DNA from: Iris pallida
Lineage: Eukaryota; Streptophyta; Magnoliopsida; Asparagales; Iridaceae
DNA: 64,000 nucleotides
Assembly (NCBI GenBank): GCA_029216955.1
Contig: JANAVB010029819.1
Location: forward strand, 31,422,586-31,486,585
Direction: 5' to 3'
Of the stretch, positions 25,044 through 36,832 are shown piece after piece. Made by a program: the position numbers and the translations under genes. Position 1 is the stretch's first letter; every line of letters begins with the position of its first letter. Under the pieces are notes generated by a model. The model was not told the DNA's origin and did not search any database. It saw nothing but the letters and a program-made list of their open reading frames with translations.

Positions 25044-25061
25044 TGGTGGCCCATGCAGGTC
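25044..25061 (+). other. Primer-binding site, tRNA-Ile(AAU) type
   Basis: TGGTGGCCCATGCAGGTC lies 9 bp after the 5' LTR. From memory, plant tRNA-Ile(AAU) ends GACCTGCATGGGCCA plus CCA, the exact complement over 18 bases. The same site follows the LTRs ending at 42192 and 48086. Confidence 0.75.
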
Positions 25062-25167
25062 TTGTCAATCAAGAAATATGAGGGTTTACCGAATAGATGT
25101 CTCAATCAATATTCGCCCTTGATCTCTGCTCGTATCTTCAAATCCCTGAGATTCTTGACCTGATCAC

Positions 25168-26447
25168 ATGCTTGTATCATTGATCTGTCCTGGTCCTTTC
25201 CTTACTGTTCCCTATGTCGTCTTCTTCAGCGGCATTGCTCCCGGACCTGCCAACCAGCCAGAGGAAGCTCGACAAGTACCCCAGCGCCAGGAAGATCAAG
25301 CTCAACACTCTGGAGTAGCCTTTCGAGTTATGCTTCCCGGAGGCTCAGAACCTCCAGTTCAGGCAGCTCCGCCCGATCAACCAGCTAGACAGGATGAGGG
25401 ACCTTTGGTAGGGCTTATCAGAGAACTGCTTGCATCCCAAGATTGTCGAGGCGACGCCTTGCACCAGGAAGTTCATGATGCACTAAACCGAGGAGGTCCC
25501 CAAGGGAATCAGGCGGCCAACAGTTTCAAGTGCTTGGACCCTCCCTTCTTTGACGGCAGTGAAGATGCGATTACCGTGGACGCTTGGCTTCAGGATACCG
25601 AGGTGGTCCTGGAAGCAGCTAGGACACCTGAAAATGAGAAGGTGGCGGTGGTACGTCTACAGTTGTTAGACATGGCTCGCGATTGGTGGGCAGCTCAGGC
25701 CATGGGGTTAGCGGCACCAGTCACTTGGGCGACGTTCAGAGAGAGGTTCCAGACAAAGTACTTCGATGCGGTGGCACGGTACGACCTACAGACCAGATTC
25801 CCCAACTTGAAGCAAGGAGACAGGACGGTCGATGGCTATGCGACCGAGTTTCCAGGCTGAGTAGGTTCGCCCCCACTTTGGTGGCGACCGAGTTCGATAG
25901 GGCTCAGCGGTTCCAGCAAGGGCTGCACTTAGAGATATTATTGACTGTGGAGCAGTTCGAGCACCAGACGTTCGATGCAGTGTTGAAGGCAGCAAGGAGG
26001 CATGAGTATACCTCCCGGAGAATTATGGACAGGACCAGAGGCAGGAAGCGGTCCCACAACCAGATGCACCAATCTTCAGCTCCAGCCCCGGCAGCTAGGG
26101 GTATAACCATTGGAACTCCGAGGCGGGCGACCTCAGTGACGTTGGTTCAGCATTCGACCCCGATGTACCCGCAGCAGCAGAAGCAGAAGCAGTCTTTCGC
26201 GGTGGGATGTTCTCATTGCGGGAAGCCGGGCCATGTAGTGGCAGAGTGTCGTAGGGCACAGGGATTGTGCCTGGCTTGTGGAGGAGCAGACCACCAGATA
26301 GGGACCGGCCCGAATAGGGGAGGTCCATCATCATCTAACCTTTCTAGTTCTTCGGTGAGAGGACCAGCCCCAGTTCCAGTCCAGCAGCAGCAGCAACAGC
26401 AGTTCCCGAGGCCATTGGCGCCCCAGGCCCAGGCCTTCCAGCAGTAG
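25168..26447 (+). pseudogene. Gypsy element 2 gag, frameshifted
   Basis: Gag forms the particle around element RNA. A Pro/Gln-rich N-terminus leads to the gag core (FFDGSEDAITVDAWLQDTE; ARDWWAAQAM; WATFRERFQTKYF). A single-base frameshift near 25852 moves the frame, and it continues through RFQQGLHLEILLTVEQFEH to a CCHC zinc knuckle CSHCGKPGHVVAEC (26208-26249) and a Gln-rich linker. TAG at 26445-26447 interrupts what would be continuous gag-protease reading. The start is uncertain: ATG 25168 is the first in frame, but the residues after it look non-conserved. Confidence 0.85.
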
Positions 26448-26975
26448 TTCACCCAGGCTCTAGCACAGAGTCGGAAGAGGGGTTCCCAGCAGAGAGGATA
26501 CGCAGCTAGAGGTCAGGCTATGATGATGACCATGGAAGAAGAAGTTGCACCAGGTGAGGTAGTGGCAGGTACTATTCTCGTCAACACCTTTCCAGCATCT
26601 GTATTATTTGATTATGGTGCATCGCATTCATTCATGTCTGCACGATTCGCGACACGGATAGGATTGGAGCCCGAGTCATTATCAGTGAGGCTCAATATAC
26701 TTACTGGTAATGGTCTTGTGGGAGTAGATCGAGTGTTTTTCTCGTGTCGGATCGTAGTTAGCGGTAGAGAGTTCCCCGCTAGATTCATAGAGTTCCCTAT
26801 GGCAGACTATGATGTAGTCCTAGGCATGGATTGGTTGAGGAACCATTATGCTAGGATAGACTGCCATGTTGGCAGAGTTGTCTTTAGTATTCCCGGAGAG
26901 CCAGAGTTTTCATTTTCCAGAGGCGCCGTGGAGCCTTCTCCCCCAGTATTGCGGATGGCAGTAGCAGCAGTATAG
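26448..26975 (+). pseudogene. Gypsy element 2 aspartic protease, altered active site
   Basis: Retropepsin-like domain that processes the polyprotein. In frame with gag after the TAG. The active-site loop reads LFDYGASHSF (near 26604-26633), where the family has Asp-Ser-Gly or Asp-Thr-Gly; Tyr replaces Ser (TAT at 26613-26615). The downstream DYDVVLGMDWL (flap-strand region) is normal. TAG at 26973-26975 separates it, in frame, from the reverse transcriptase. Inactive as read. Confidence 0.85.
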
Positions 26976-29819
26976 TTGCCCCGGATAGTTGAAGAGTTTC
27001 CAGATGACTTCCCAGAGGAACTTCCAGGGATGCCACCAGAGCGGGAGATCGAGTTTACCATCGACTTGATTCCCGGGACAGCACCAGTATCAGAGCGAGT
27101 CTACAGAATGGCGCCTTCAGAGTTGGAGATTTTGTACAAGATGATTGAAGAACTTAGAACCAAGGGATTCATTCGTGCTAGTGGATCGCCTTGGGGAGCC
27201 CCGATGCTTCTTGTGAAAAAGAAGGATGGTACGTCCAGGCTATGTGTTGATTATCGTACCTTGAACTCAGTGACAATCAAGAACAGATACCCTCTCCCGA
27301 GGATAGATGACTTGTTTGATCAACTCAAGGGGGCTTCAGTTTTCTCGAAGATAGACTTGCGGTCAGGATACCACCAGATCAGAGTCAGAGAGCAGGACAT
27401 CCCAAAGACGGCGTTCAGATCTAGGTACGGGCATTGGGAGTTTCTAGTTATGCCCTTTGGAGCGACCAATGCGCCGGCATGTTCATGGACCTCATGAACC
27501 GTATTTTTATGCCTTACTTGGATCAGTTTATGATAGTGTTCCTTGATGACATCCTGGTCTACAGCAAGAGTGAAGCAGAGCACGAGCAGCATCTCAGAGT
27601 TGTCCTCCAGATTCTCAGAGAGCACCAGTTGTACGCCAAGTTCAGTAAATACGAGTTCTGGCTCGATCGCATTTCTTACTTGGGTCGCATCATTACCAGA
27701 GGAGGAGTGGAAGTGGATCCCCAGAAGATTATGGCTATCGAGGCATGGCCAGTACCCAGCTCAGTGGCAGAAGTTCGCAGCTTTCTTGGATTGGCCGGCT
27801 ACTACCGGCGGTTCGTCTCTAATTTTGCAAGGATTTCAGCGCCGATGACCCAGCTGACCCGCAAGGATGTGCCGTTCGTTTGGACAGCAGAATGTCAGGA
27901 ATCATTTGAGAAGTTGAAGCGAGGTTTGATAACGGCTCCCATTCTCACCCTTCCAGATGGGACCGGAGGATTCACAGTTTATTACGACGCTTCAGGCAGA
28001 GGATTGGGATGTGTTTTGATGCAGCATGGGAAGGTAATTGCTTATGCGTCATGTCAACTCCGTGATCATGAGAAGAATTACCCGACCCACGACTTGGAGC
28101 TAGCAGCAGTAGTGTTTGCACTTAAGTTGTGGAGGCACTACTTGTGCGGAGACAGAGTGGAGATATTTACTGATCATAAGAGCCTGAAGTATGTTTTCAC
28201 CCAGAAGGACCTTAATATGCGGCAGAGAAGATGGCTCGAGCTACTGGTGGACTACGATGTAGATTTGCAGTATCATCCAGGGAAGGCCAACGTTGTAGCA
28301 GATGCGTTGAGCCGGAGAGTCGGAGTTTATGTCCTGACGGCGCAACCAGAGTTATTGTCGGATCTTCAGAAGATGGGAATTGAAGTTGTCCTCCCTTCCA
28401 ATGTGGCCTTGATGGCCAGCCTACAGATTCAGTCCACCATAGTTGAGAGGATCCGGACAGCACAGTTAACAGATTCTAAGATTCAGCGGCTCAGAGCAGA
28501 GTGCGAGGTAGGGAGAAGGCCAGAGTTATGTATTCATGAGGATGGTACGCTTCGACACGGCATGCGTCTTTGTGTACCCCATGGAGATATCAGACAGGAA
28601 GTCATGGCAGAGGCTCACAGTTCGCAGTATTCCATCCACCCAGGCAGCACGAAGATGTACCGAGATATTCGTCAACACTTTTGGTGGAATGGTATGAAGA
28701 GGGAGATAGCCCGGTATGTCTCTCGATGTTTGGTTTGCCAACAAGTCAAGGCTGAACATCAGAGGCCAGCTGGACTTCTTCAACCTTTACCGATCCCAGA
28801 ATGGAAATGGGAACACATAACCATGGATTTCGTGACTGGGTTACCCAGATCTCCGGCAGACAGAGATGCTATTTGGGTCATTGTAGACAGGCTTACCAAG
28901 GTGGCACACTTTCTTCCATTTAGAGTTGGACAGTCGATGACACAGCTAGTAGAGATGTATCTCAGGCAGATCGTCAGACTTCACGGAGTGCCAGTCAGCA
29001 TAGTATCAGATAGGGATACGAGATTCATATCGCACTTCTGGTGCAGTCTTCATCAAAGTTTGGGGACTCGTCTCAAGTTCAGCTCAGCGTATCATCCGCA
29101 GACAGATGGGCAGTCAGAGCGTACTATACAAACTCTCGAAGATATGTTGCGGTCATGTACCCTTGACTTCGGTGGTTCGTGGGAGGATTACCTGCACCTG
29201 GTGGAATTCTTGTACAACAATAGTTTCCAGGCCAGTATCCAGATGGCACCCTTCGAGGCTCTGTATGGTAGGAAGTGCAGATCCCCGTTAGCATGGGACG
29301 ATGTCGGAAAGAGGCAGATGCTCGGTCCAGAACTGATTTCTCAGACGGTTGAAGTGGTCAGGAAAGTCAGAGATCATCTCCGAGTTGCTCAGGATCGCCA
29401 GCACCATTGGGCCGATGCTCATCGGCGTCCCTTAGAATTTGCCATCGGCGACCATGTATTCCTTAGGATCTCGCCTACCCGCGGCACCGTTCGATATTCT
29501 AGAGCGAGTAGGCGATGTGTCCTATCGTCTCGCTCTTCCGCCGTCGCTAAGTGAGGTACATGATGTATTCCATGTATTCCAATTAAGACGGTACATCCCG
29601 GACCCGAGCCATATCCTAGATCATTCGGAATTGGTTGTTGGTACCAACCTTTTATATGAGGAGAGGCCCGTGTCTATTTTGGACCGAAGGGAAAAGACGC
29701 TCAAGAACAAGACTATTAACTTAGTCCGTGTTGCTTGGGGTCATCACTCTCTAGGTGAGTCAACGTGGGAGCGTGAGGACGACATCCAATCGCGATATCC
29801 CTACCTGTTTGACTCGTGA
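26976..29819 (+). pseudogene. Gypsy element 2 reverse transcriptase-RNase H-integrase, broken
   Basis: Order: RT ([13 protein letters not shown], then LCVDYRTLN; catalytic FLDD in [12 protein letters not shown] near 27529-27561), RNase H ([31 protein letters not shown]), integrase zinc finger ([10 protein letters not shown] to CLVCQQVK, 28615-28750), integrase core ([25 protein letters not shown]) and a chromodomain-like tail (VSILDRREK to STWEREDD). Lesions: one base missing near 27478, and about 43 bp missing near 29485-29492 relative to element 1 (617-700), which removes the GKLSPRYVG region and shifts frame. It ends TGA at 29817-29819. Confidence 0.93.
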
Positions 29820-29950
29820 GGTATAATGTCTTTCTTATGCCTTACGCTTTCCCTTTCTTTGCTTGCATTGTATGATTGTATGATTGAACTGCTTAGTGTA
29901 GCTTGCCTGTGCTTAGTATAGCTTGTCGTGGCAATCTCTAGCTCCTTGAT

Positions 29951-29989
29951 TAAATTCTGAGGACGGAATTCTTTGAAGGTGGGTAGAGT
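29951..29989 (+). other. Polypurine tract region of gypsy element 2
   Basis: 'tctgaggacggaatt' followed by purine-rich 'gaaggtgggtagag' directly before the 3' LTR. Confidence 0.8.
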
Positions 29990-32683
29990 TGTCACCCCCA
30001 TTTCCTGTATTTCGTATTTGTACTCGTAATTTGATTTTTGGCACGTATTTTATTTTCTCGACTTGCGGATTTTGGTTTCTCGTAAATGGGTTTGGACCAT
30101 GGCTTGGTTTTATTTTGTGGAGTTGGTTTGGTTTGGTTTGGTCCATCATGAGTGGAATACCTTAGCCTATTCTCCACCTCTATTCCATCACAACCACCCT
30201 CATTAAAACCTACCAACCTTTTCTCTCTCCTCCATAACTCCATTAATTTCTTACAACTTCTTCTTCTTCCTTCTTCCACACAACTCCCCAACCCATAGGC
30301 AAGTGCACCTTACCATCAAATAAGCACCACTTTTTATTTGTCCATTAACTAGATTAGGCCATGGAGAACAACTTTAGAACTTGACATTTTGTGATTTGGA
30401 GCTTTCATTTTTTCTAGATCTAGGTTTTAACCATTTTCGAAAATCCTTGGTTTTGATCCATTAAACTTCAATTTTTGCATGTTTTGATGCTTCCATGTGG
30501 AAGAGAATTCGATTTTACTCAAGTTAGAACTTTGAAAATCTAGATTTGGTTTTGATTTGGCTAAGTTATGAAGATTTGAAATTTTTGGTGTTCTTGAGGA
30601 GTTCATCTCACCCTTGGTGAAGGCTCTCGGCCAGTGCTCTTTAGCACTTGACCGTTTGCTCACCCCGACCTGTGCTCTTTAGCGCATGGCCAATTGCGCA
30701 TAGGCTCAGCCAGTGCTTTGCGCTGCGCTGGATTATGCTGGCGCAAGCTAGCCATGCGCAAGCCAGCCATGCGCAAAGTAACCCCTGCGCACTCGACCAT
30801 TGCGCAGTCCATACTCTGCGCAGTCTACCCTTGCGCAATCCTCCCTTGTGCAATCCAATTGATGCGCAAGGCATCCCCTGTGCCCCTTTAACCCTGTGCC
30901 CCTTGACCCCCTGCGCAGTCTACCCTTGCGCAAGGTAACCCTTGCGCAAGGCAACCCCTGCGCACTCGACCATTGCGCAGTCCATACCCTGCGCAGCCCA
31001 ACCCCTGACCCCCTTGCACAACCTACTTGTCTATGATGAATTGTTTATTTCTTTAAGCTTGGCTCTTCTATAGTCCTATATATATTGGTATTTATTTAGA
31101 TATTTTACGCCCATTTTATATCCTTACGCCTTTTGTCATGAACTGTTTTTACTTAATATGTTTGGAATGACTATTGTACATGGCATGGTATGACAAAGAA
31201 CTAGCATAACACGACAGTGACCCGTAGTGGTGCACTCCTGACATGACCAACCTGACTTGATAGTAGCCCGTCGTGGCGCACTCCTGACAGTACCCTGACA
31301 TAATTTATCTTGATAACTTGATAGTGGCCCGTGGCGGCGCACTCCTGACTTGACTTGACTTGTAACTTGTAACTTGACTCGTATAATCAACTTGACACCG
31401 TGGGTGCTCCTGCTTGCTTGCTTGTGCAATCTACTTGTCTTGTCTTGCATCATGTCTAGGACGTGACTTCCTGGGTACCACGGCCAGGGACTCGCGCTAA
31501 ATTGGATTAGGCTAATTATTAGATCAAACTAGAACATGGAGAATTCCCAGTCACAGGCAATCTCGTTATCTGGGCGCTTTAATGGACTTGTAGCTTGCCG
31601 ACGAGTAGAGCACATTTCCAGCACACTGTCATGTGTTGCACCCTCTAAGTCACCTAAGGGTACATTTGTCTCCCGGGCAATGTATCTACGTATAACTCTC
31701 AACCCGCGAAAGGATAACTGGATGGTCTGCAGGGCTTGGGACTGGAAATTCTCACTTGCATCTTGTTAGTAATTAGGCTTGTGATAACCCTAGTTAGTTA
31801 AAGTAGTAAGCCGTAGTACTTGCTTGGCCGAATGTGAATGAATGGTGTCCAGCTCTGTCTAAGTCTTGTCTAGCCCCTGTACCTGGAACTCTTGATCATG
31901 ATTGTTTTACTTATCTCTAACGATAAATGGGTAGAGACAGTGAGCTATTCAGGCGAAGGGGTACAATCCCGGTCCTTGTTTGGTTTAAGGATTGTAACCT
32001 GGTTCCCGGAATGGTTCCACGTCCCTAGTCGTTTATCGCCCTGTGTACTTTACTACTTGTACCTTCTTTTATTCTTTATGTTCTGATATGCTGGCTTTTG
32101 TTCTTATTTGTGGCCTCCTTGTGGCACTTACTCTTTCTGGGGTTTGACCCAGCTGGTTTTGTGTGGCCAGATTTCGGAGCAGCTCCCGAGGATCTACCAA
32201 GCTTCCAGCCCAATGGTGAATACTAGACGGAACCCGGGCTACGAGTGGGTTTTCCCTTTTTGTTTCACCCACATATATGTAAATTTATTCTTTTGAGGCG
32301 TTTGCCGACGAGCACCTGTTAGCTCGATGCACATTTACTTACTGTCTGCCTACGGGCTGTAAACATGATTAACAAATCCTAGGGTTGATCATGTATGACT
32401 GAACTCTTGCTAGTCCTATCATTTTGTACGACTAGCTTCATGATCATCCAATATGTAATATTTGGGACACCTTATATATATATATTTGATGCTATAATAT
32501 CTTGTAACTCTGTTAATTGCTTGAGATTGAGACAATAGGCTTGACCTTAAGAGACTGCTGGCTTGTAGTAAACCCTCATATCTAGACAGCCGTGACCATA
32601 TAGTTGAGATGTATTCTATTTCAATATACGTAGCTGGCCATGTCTGCCCCCGCTCTCCAGTATTCTGGTTCTGGGGCGTGACA
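29990..32683 (+). repeat. 3' LTR of gypsy element 2 (2694 bp)
   Basis: A near-identical copy of 22343-25034, including the TGCGCA array (about 30643-31018) and the three-unit repeat. It is followed directly by the AATGT target duplication. Confidence 0.96.
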
Positions 32684-34420
32684 AATGTACAACTCAATCA
32701 CAGCTAAGGTAGAAAGTAAGATAAGATAGATAGATAGATATGAAAGTCGCCAAATAAAATACAATAAGAGAAGAAGTCTAAGATAGCATCTCCACAACAT
32801 CCAGAATAACAAGATTCCCAAATAAGTAGAAAGTGTATACAAAACAAGACAAGATAATAAGTAAGGTAACTAGTCTAGCTAACTGGCCTAGACTACTAGG
32901 GTAATGTCCTCTGCAAGGGCTGGGTCCTCTTGGGAGTCCAGTTCACAGGTGTCATCTAGGCCTGCTCCATAGTATGTAGGACAGAACTCCTCAATGTCAT
33001 CTGTAATATTTTAACAGGTCCAGTCAGGACATGAACGAGTACAATACATCTCGCACAGTTTATAATATGACAGGATATGTAAATATGCTGTAGAGTAAGA
33101 TACATGAAACGCTGGAGAATATATGAAGTGAAAAAGATGACTGTCAAGAAATATCTACTATAAGTAAAGAGCTAACAGTGGCTAGTGATGTAGAGTACAA
33201 GATAGACATGTGAACGGCTTGAATTTACACATGTGTAAACTAAAGAGATTGCACATGATTACACTACTTTGAAATTATTCACATGACCATTTATACTCCT
33301 CCGTACCCCAATCAATATACAAGGATCCAGACAAGTTATGTTATTGCACATGATATCACATGAAGGCCCATAAATGGGTGCACATTAATGTATACATGGG
33401 GGCTCTGTGAACATAAGAGTACATGAATCACAAGAGTGCACATGAATGGTGAAAGTACCGGAGTACATGATGAAAGTGAAATGCACATGACATACTGTAA
33501 CCCGATGCTGCCGAGGGGAATAACATCTTATGAAGGGATCCATATAGTACCAATCCTTGTTAACAACGTGACAGCATCAAGTAAAGTAATCTAGAGCTTA
33601 AATGTAAATCCTATCAAGTATGAAACGGTCAGAGAATGTACTCGTCTGGTATACTGAGTATCCGATGAATATATATGTCCAGACAGAGTAGATGAGTCCT
33701 AAAAAGAGCAACACAGGTCACAACATGTCCAGATTGGTAATACTGAAGATTACAATGCATTCTTATGATTTTTAGGTCCTCTATGCCTAAGTCAACTCTT
33801 GGTCAACTCTGGTTAACTACACTAGTCAAACTAGGTCAACTAGGTCAATCATAGTCCATTCAAGTCTCACTAAGACTAACCAAGCCTAGGCTATCACAAA
33901 CACACAATTTGAAAGCTACACAATTCATCACACACATTACATATATAGGTACATATATATACTCAATGTATATAGGCATACATATAGGAAATTACATATA
34001 AGAAATTACATATAGGAAATATATATATATACTCAATGTATATAGGCATATACATAGGAAATTACATATAGGCTATCATTTAGGCTAATGCCTAGCATTC
34101 AAGGTAAAGTACAAATCAGGTATGCATATACAAGGGGTGAGTGTGTGTCACATTACATAGCAATGTGTGTAGGCTAAGTGGCAAAGTGAAGGATTAGAGT
34201 ACACATGTGTTTAATGTGACAGGTTGTGTGTGTGTCAAGTTTCAGTCAACAGTGAACATGTGTCCTCGGGTTTAAGATTTAAGTGTGTGTGTATATCAGT
34301 TTTAAGGTTTTTAGCCAACAGTGAACATGTGTGTGTATGTGAGATGAGAGTGATGTGTGGGTGGCATGGAGTGTGTGTGTGTCAGCTGCATACGGAGTGT
34401 GTACTCACAGGTTTTAGTGT

Positions 34421-34640
34421 AGCAGTAAATCAGGTAGACATATGAAGTAGCAGTGGAAGGGTGATAGGATACATATGTGTGTGTGTGTAAATATAGCAGT
34501 AAATCAGGTAGACATGTGTGTAGCAGTAGTAGGGTGACAGGATACATGTGTGTGTGTGTAAATATAGCAGTAAATCAGGTAGACATGTGTGTGTCAGTTC
34601 ATACGTTAAACAGTGATACATATGTGTGTGTGTGTGAATA
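34421..34640. repeat. Three-unit ~72 bp tandem repeat in solo LTR
   Basis: Units begin at 34421, 34495 and 34566 with 'agcagtaaatcaggtagaca' and end in a TG microsatellite and 'aaatat'. Confidence 0.88.
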
Positions 34641-35009
34641 TAGATAGGAGTGGCATGGGTGTGTGGCATTCTCAGATTTTATACTGCAGTAATATATATG
34701 TTCTCAGAAAAAAAATGGCACCATGTTATCCCATTCAATAACACATATACATATAGTTAAAACCCCATTCAGTTTTCGAGTTCCAGAGTATCAGTTCTTC
34801 GGAATCAACCCATTGCCAAGATTAAAACCAAATACACAACCTAAAATATGAATTAATGCCTATCAGTCAGGATAACCACTGGCATTATCATTAAATATCA
34901 AATCAAGCCAAAGAAACTCAGTTTCAGCTAATACCCAATTTTCCAGTTCAGCCCCAAATATCAGTAAACCCAAATTCAAATGAAAATTAATTAAACACCA
35001 ATTCAGTGT

Positions 35010-35660
35010 GTGCATAGGTGTCACACATGTGCATATGTGTCTAGGTGGGGTGTTCGTGTCCTACAAAGTGGACACAAACATGTCCAATCAATTTAAACGC
35101 TCATAGTGGACATTGTGTACCAGTACATCGTGCAGTGAGTTTGTGTCATCGTGGACATGACACATAACACTTTGTGTCACGTGCTCACGTCTACAGGTTG
35201 GTGACACATAGGGCTAAGTGTTAGGCACCCTGATATGTGTCCAAGTGTCCTCGTATCCGTGCACGAAATGAATATCAGTACGTGTCTGCTCGTGTGCGTG
35301 CGTGTGTGTAAAATTAGCAAAAGGGGAATATCATGTCCGATACGACACATCATGATCTGACACTTTAGGGGTATCATGTCAGTCATGTCCCCTTGCTGTG
35401 TGCCTAGTGTCACGTGTCCAAGTGACACAGACACAGAGAAAAGCAACATGAGAGGCAGGTTACAAACCACATGGTTGTGCAGCGTGTCCTGCCCTCGTTT
35501 GGACACGCCACAATATCGAAACCCAACTCTGTCGAAATCAAAAGTAAAGCCCACATGTAGGGCTACAAATCTATTAAATTAGTTTTGGAAAATATGAATA
35601 AAAAATCCTTTGTGGCATTTCATCAAACACATACATACAACCTATGATAGGTGTCCGATA
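35010..35660. repeat. GTGTC/GACAC motif cluster in solo LTR leader
   Basis: More than twenty GTGTC, TGTCC, GGACA or GACAC motifs in both orientations within about 650 bp, about 740-1390 bp from the LTR start on the minus strand. The offset matches the motif arrays of the other two gypsy LTR families. Confidence 0.7.
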
Positions 35661-36832
35661 CGGACACCAAATTGACACGAATTCACACAAGACTCACTCT
35701 ATAGCTAGGGGACACCTAGATCTATGCATCCATACAACGAAATCAGGAAATGGAGGTGGTTTGAGGGGTTTACCTATTGAGTGTCAAACTCAAGGAAAAG
35801 CCCCAAATATAAGAATCCTTCTTGTAACTCTCAAGCTCGAATTTGCACACAAGCTGAGATTTCACACCACTAACAGTAAATAGGGGTTAAATAGATACCA
35901 ATGCAAAAGACTAGAGTTAAAAAGGAATACAAATGAAGAAATTATAAAGGGTTGAAGAATGGACAATACCTCTTTCTTGCAAAAATTAGAAGTGGTGTAA
36001 AAAGAGGCAAGAATGATTCAAGAGGTATTAAATAGGGGTGGGGAAAACCCTAGGCCGGCCAATTAGGGGGAAATTAGGGTTAGGATTTATGGCTAGTGGG
36101 CTTGGGCCAAGTTTAGATGTTAAATGGTTCAAACCCTTAGCCATTAGTTCAAACATCTAAAGCACCCAATCTCTCCATGCAACTCAGTCCAAAATAAGTC
36201 AACTTGGGTCGAATTTAGTTAGACTAGGCTTCACACCATGCTAACCAAGTCACCAAAGTAAAAGTCAACATCTAGGTTAGTCTCTAAAGTCACAACTAGC
36301 AAAAGTCAAAAATAACAACCATCACTCAAACAATTCAAATTAAATTCAAAATTTTAAAATGACCAAAATACCCTCAAGCTAAAATGTGGTAGTGACATAT
36401 GGACCACCCTCTCCAGCAGATGTAGATAGGATCAGACTGTTGGGGGCTTCACGATCTTCTAGCCACCTGGGGGAACGCCTCGCATGGCCACCAGATCGTT
36501 GCTGCCGCTATCATATGTGTCACATGAAAGAACCACAACAAATTCAGATACGAGGGCCATCTATACAACTTCAACCAACTTCTCAGAGAAGTTCTCTGAC
36601 AGATCCACAAAATCAGAGGTACCTGCCAGTATGTCAGGGAGGAGTTCTGGCACTCCTTGTTCAACTGACAGTTTTTGGAGCTGTGCACAGGATTTTCCTC
36701 CTGCTTCTTTTATTTTGTTTGCCTTTTAATTTTGCGTTTACTTGTATAGTCTTCGGCATTTTGTGCCTTATACATGAATAAAATGGGGGGTTGGTCCTAA
36801 AAAAAGTACCTAGTAGTCAACCAAAATGAAAT

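Larger units (their letters stand above)
22343..32683 (+). mobile_element. Complete Ty3/gypsy element 2, TSD AATGT
   Basis: Full-length, 10341 bp: 5' LTR 22343-25034, tRNA-Ile-type primer site, gag, protease, reverse transcriptase, RNase H, integrase, polypurine tract, 3' LTR 29990-32683. AATGT flanks both sides (22338-22342 and 32684-32688). The LTRs are very similar, so it is relatively young and the innermost layer of its nest. The coding region has at least five lesions. The chromodomain-like integrase tail and long LTRs suggest a Tekay/Del-type chromovirus (inference). Confidence 0.97.
22184..36397 (-). mobile_element. Solo gypsy LTR (minus), TSD TATGG, hosting gypsy element 2
   Basis: On the minus strand it starts TGTCACTACC at 36397 and ends GGGTCATGACA at 22184. 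TATGG flanks both sides (22179-22183 and 36398-36402). Without the nested element it is about 3.87 kb. No internal domain accompanies it, so it is a solo LTR left by LTR-LTR recombination. Its first ~575 bp are the same family as the truncated LTR at 36989-37562. Removing it and one TATGG restores a LINE phrase that parallels the duplicated copy at 22080-22095, an independent check on the borders. Confidence 0.93.
32689..36397 (-). repeat. Solo LTR, main part
   Basis: The larger half of the solo LTR after gypsy element 2. It is non-coding. On the minus strand it holds an AT/CCCTATTTAAT TATA-like area near 36029-36040, a GTGTC/GACAC-rich stretch (35010-35660), CA/TG-rich microsatellites (34140-34650) and 'taggaaattacatata' repeats (33950-34075). 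Confidence 0.9.
22043..36803 (+). mobile_element. 5'-truncated LINE 3' end, split by solo LTR
   Basis: Two pieces, 22043-22183 and 36403-36803. The left piece reads GTAEHILYSGELAVQVW, a zf-RVT-like end of LINE ORF2. The right piece has a T-rich 3' untranslated region with 'cattttgtgcc' and 'gaataaaatg', then a short A run (36798-36805). Possible diverged target duplications flank it: 'aagtgcctaacacgtca' (22026-22042) and 'aagtacctagtagtca' (36804-36819). It sits in copia between protease and pre-integrase. The left boundary is estimated from those duplications. Confidence 0.65.

Noticed and set aside
25044..25061. A tRNA gene at the tRNA-Ile-like sequence
   Set aside because: Only the 18 bases complementary to a tRNA 3' end are present; no cloverleaf arms or internal promoter boxes around it.
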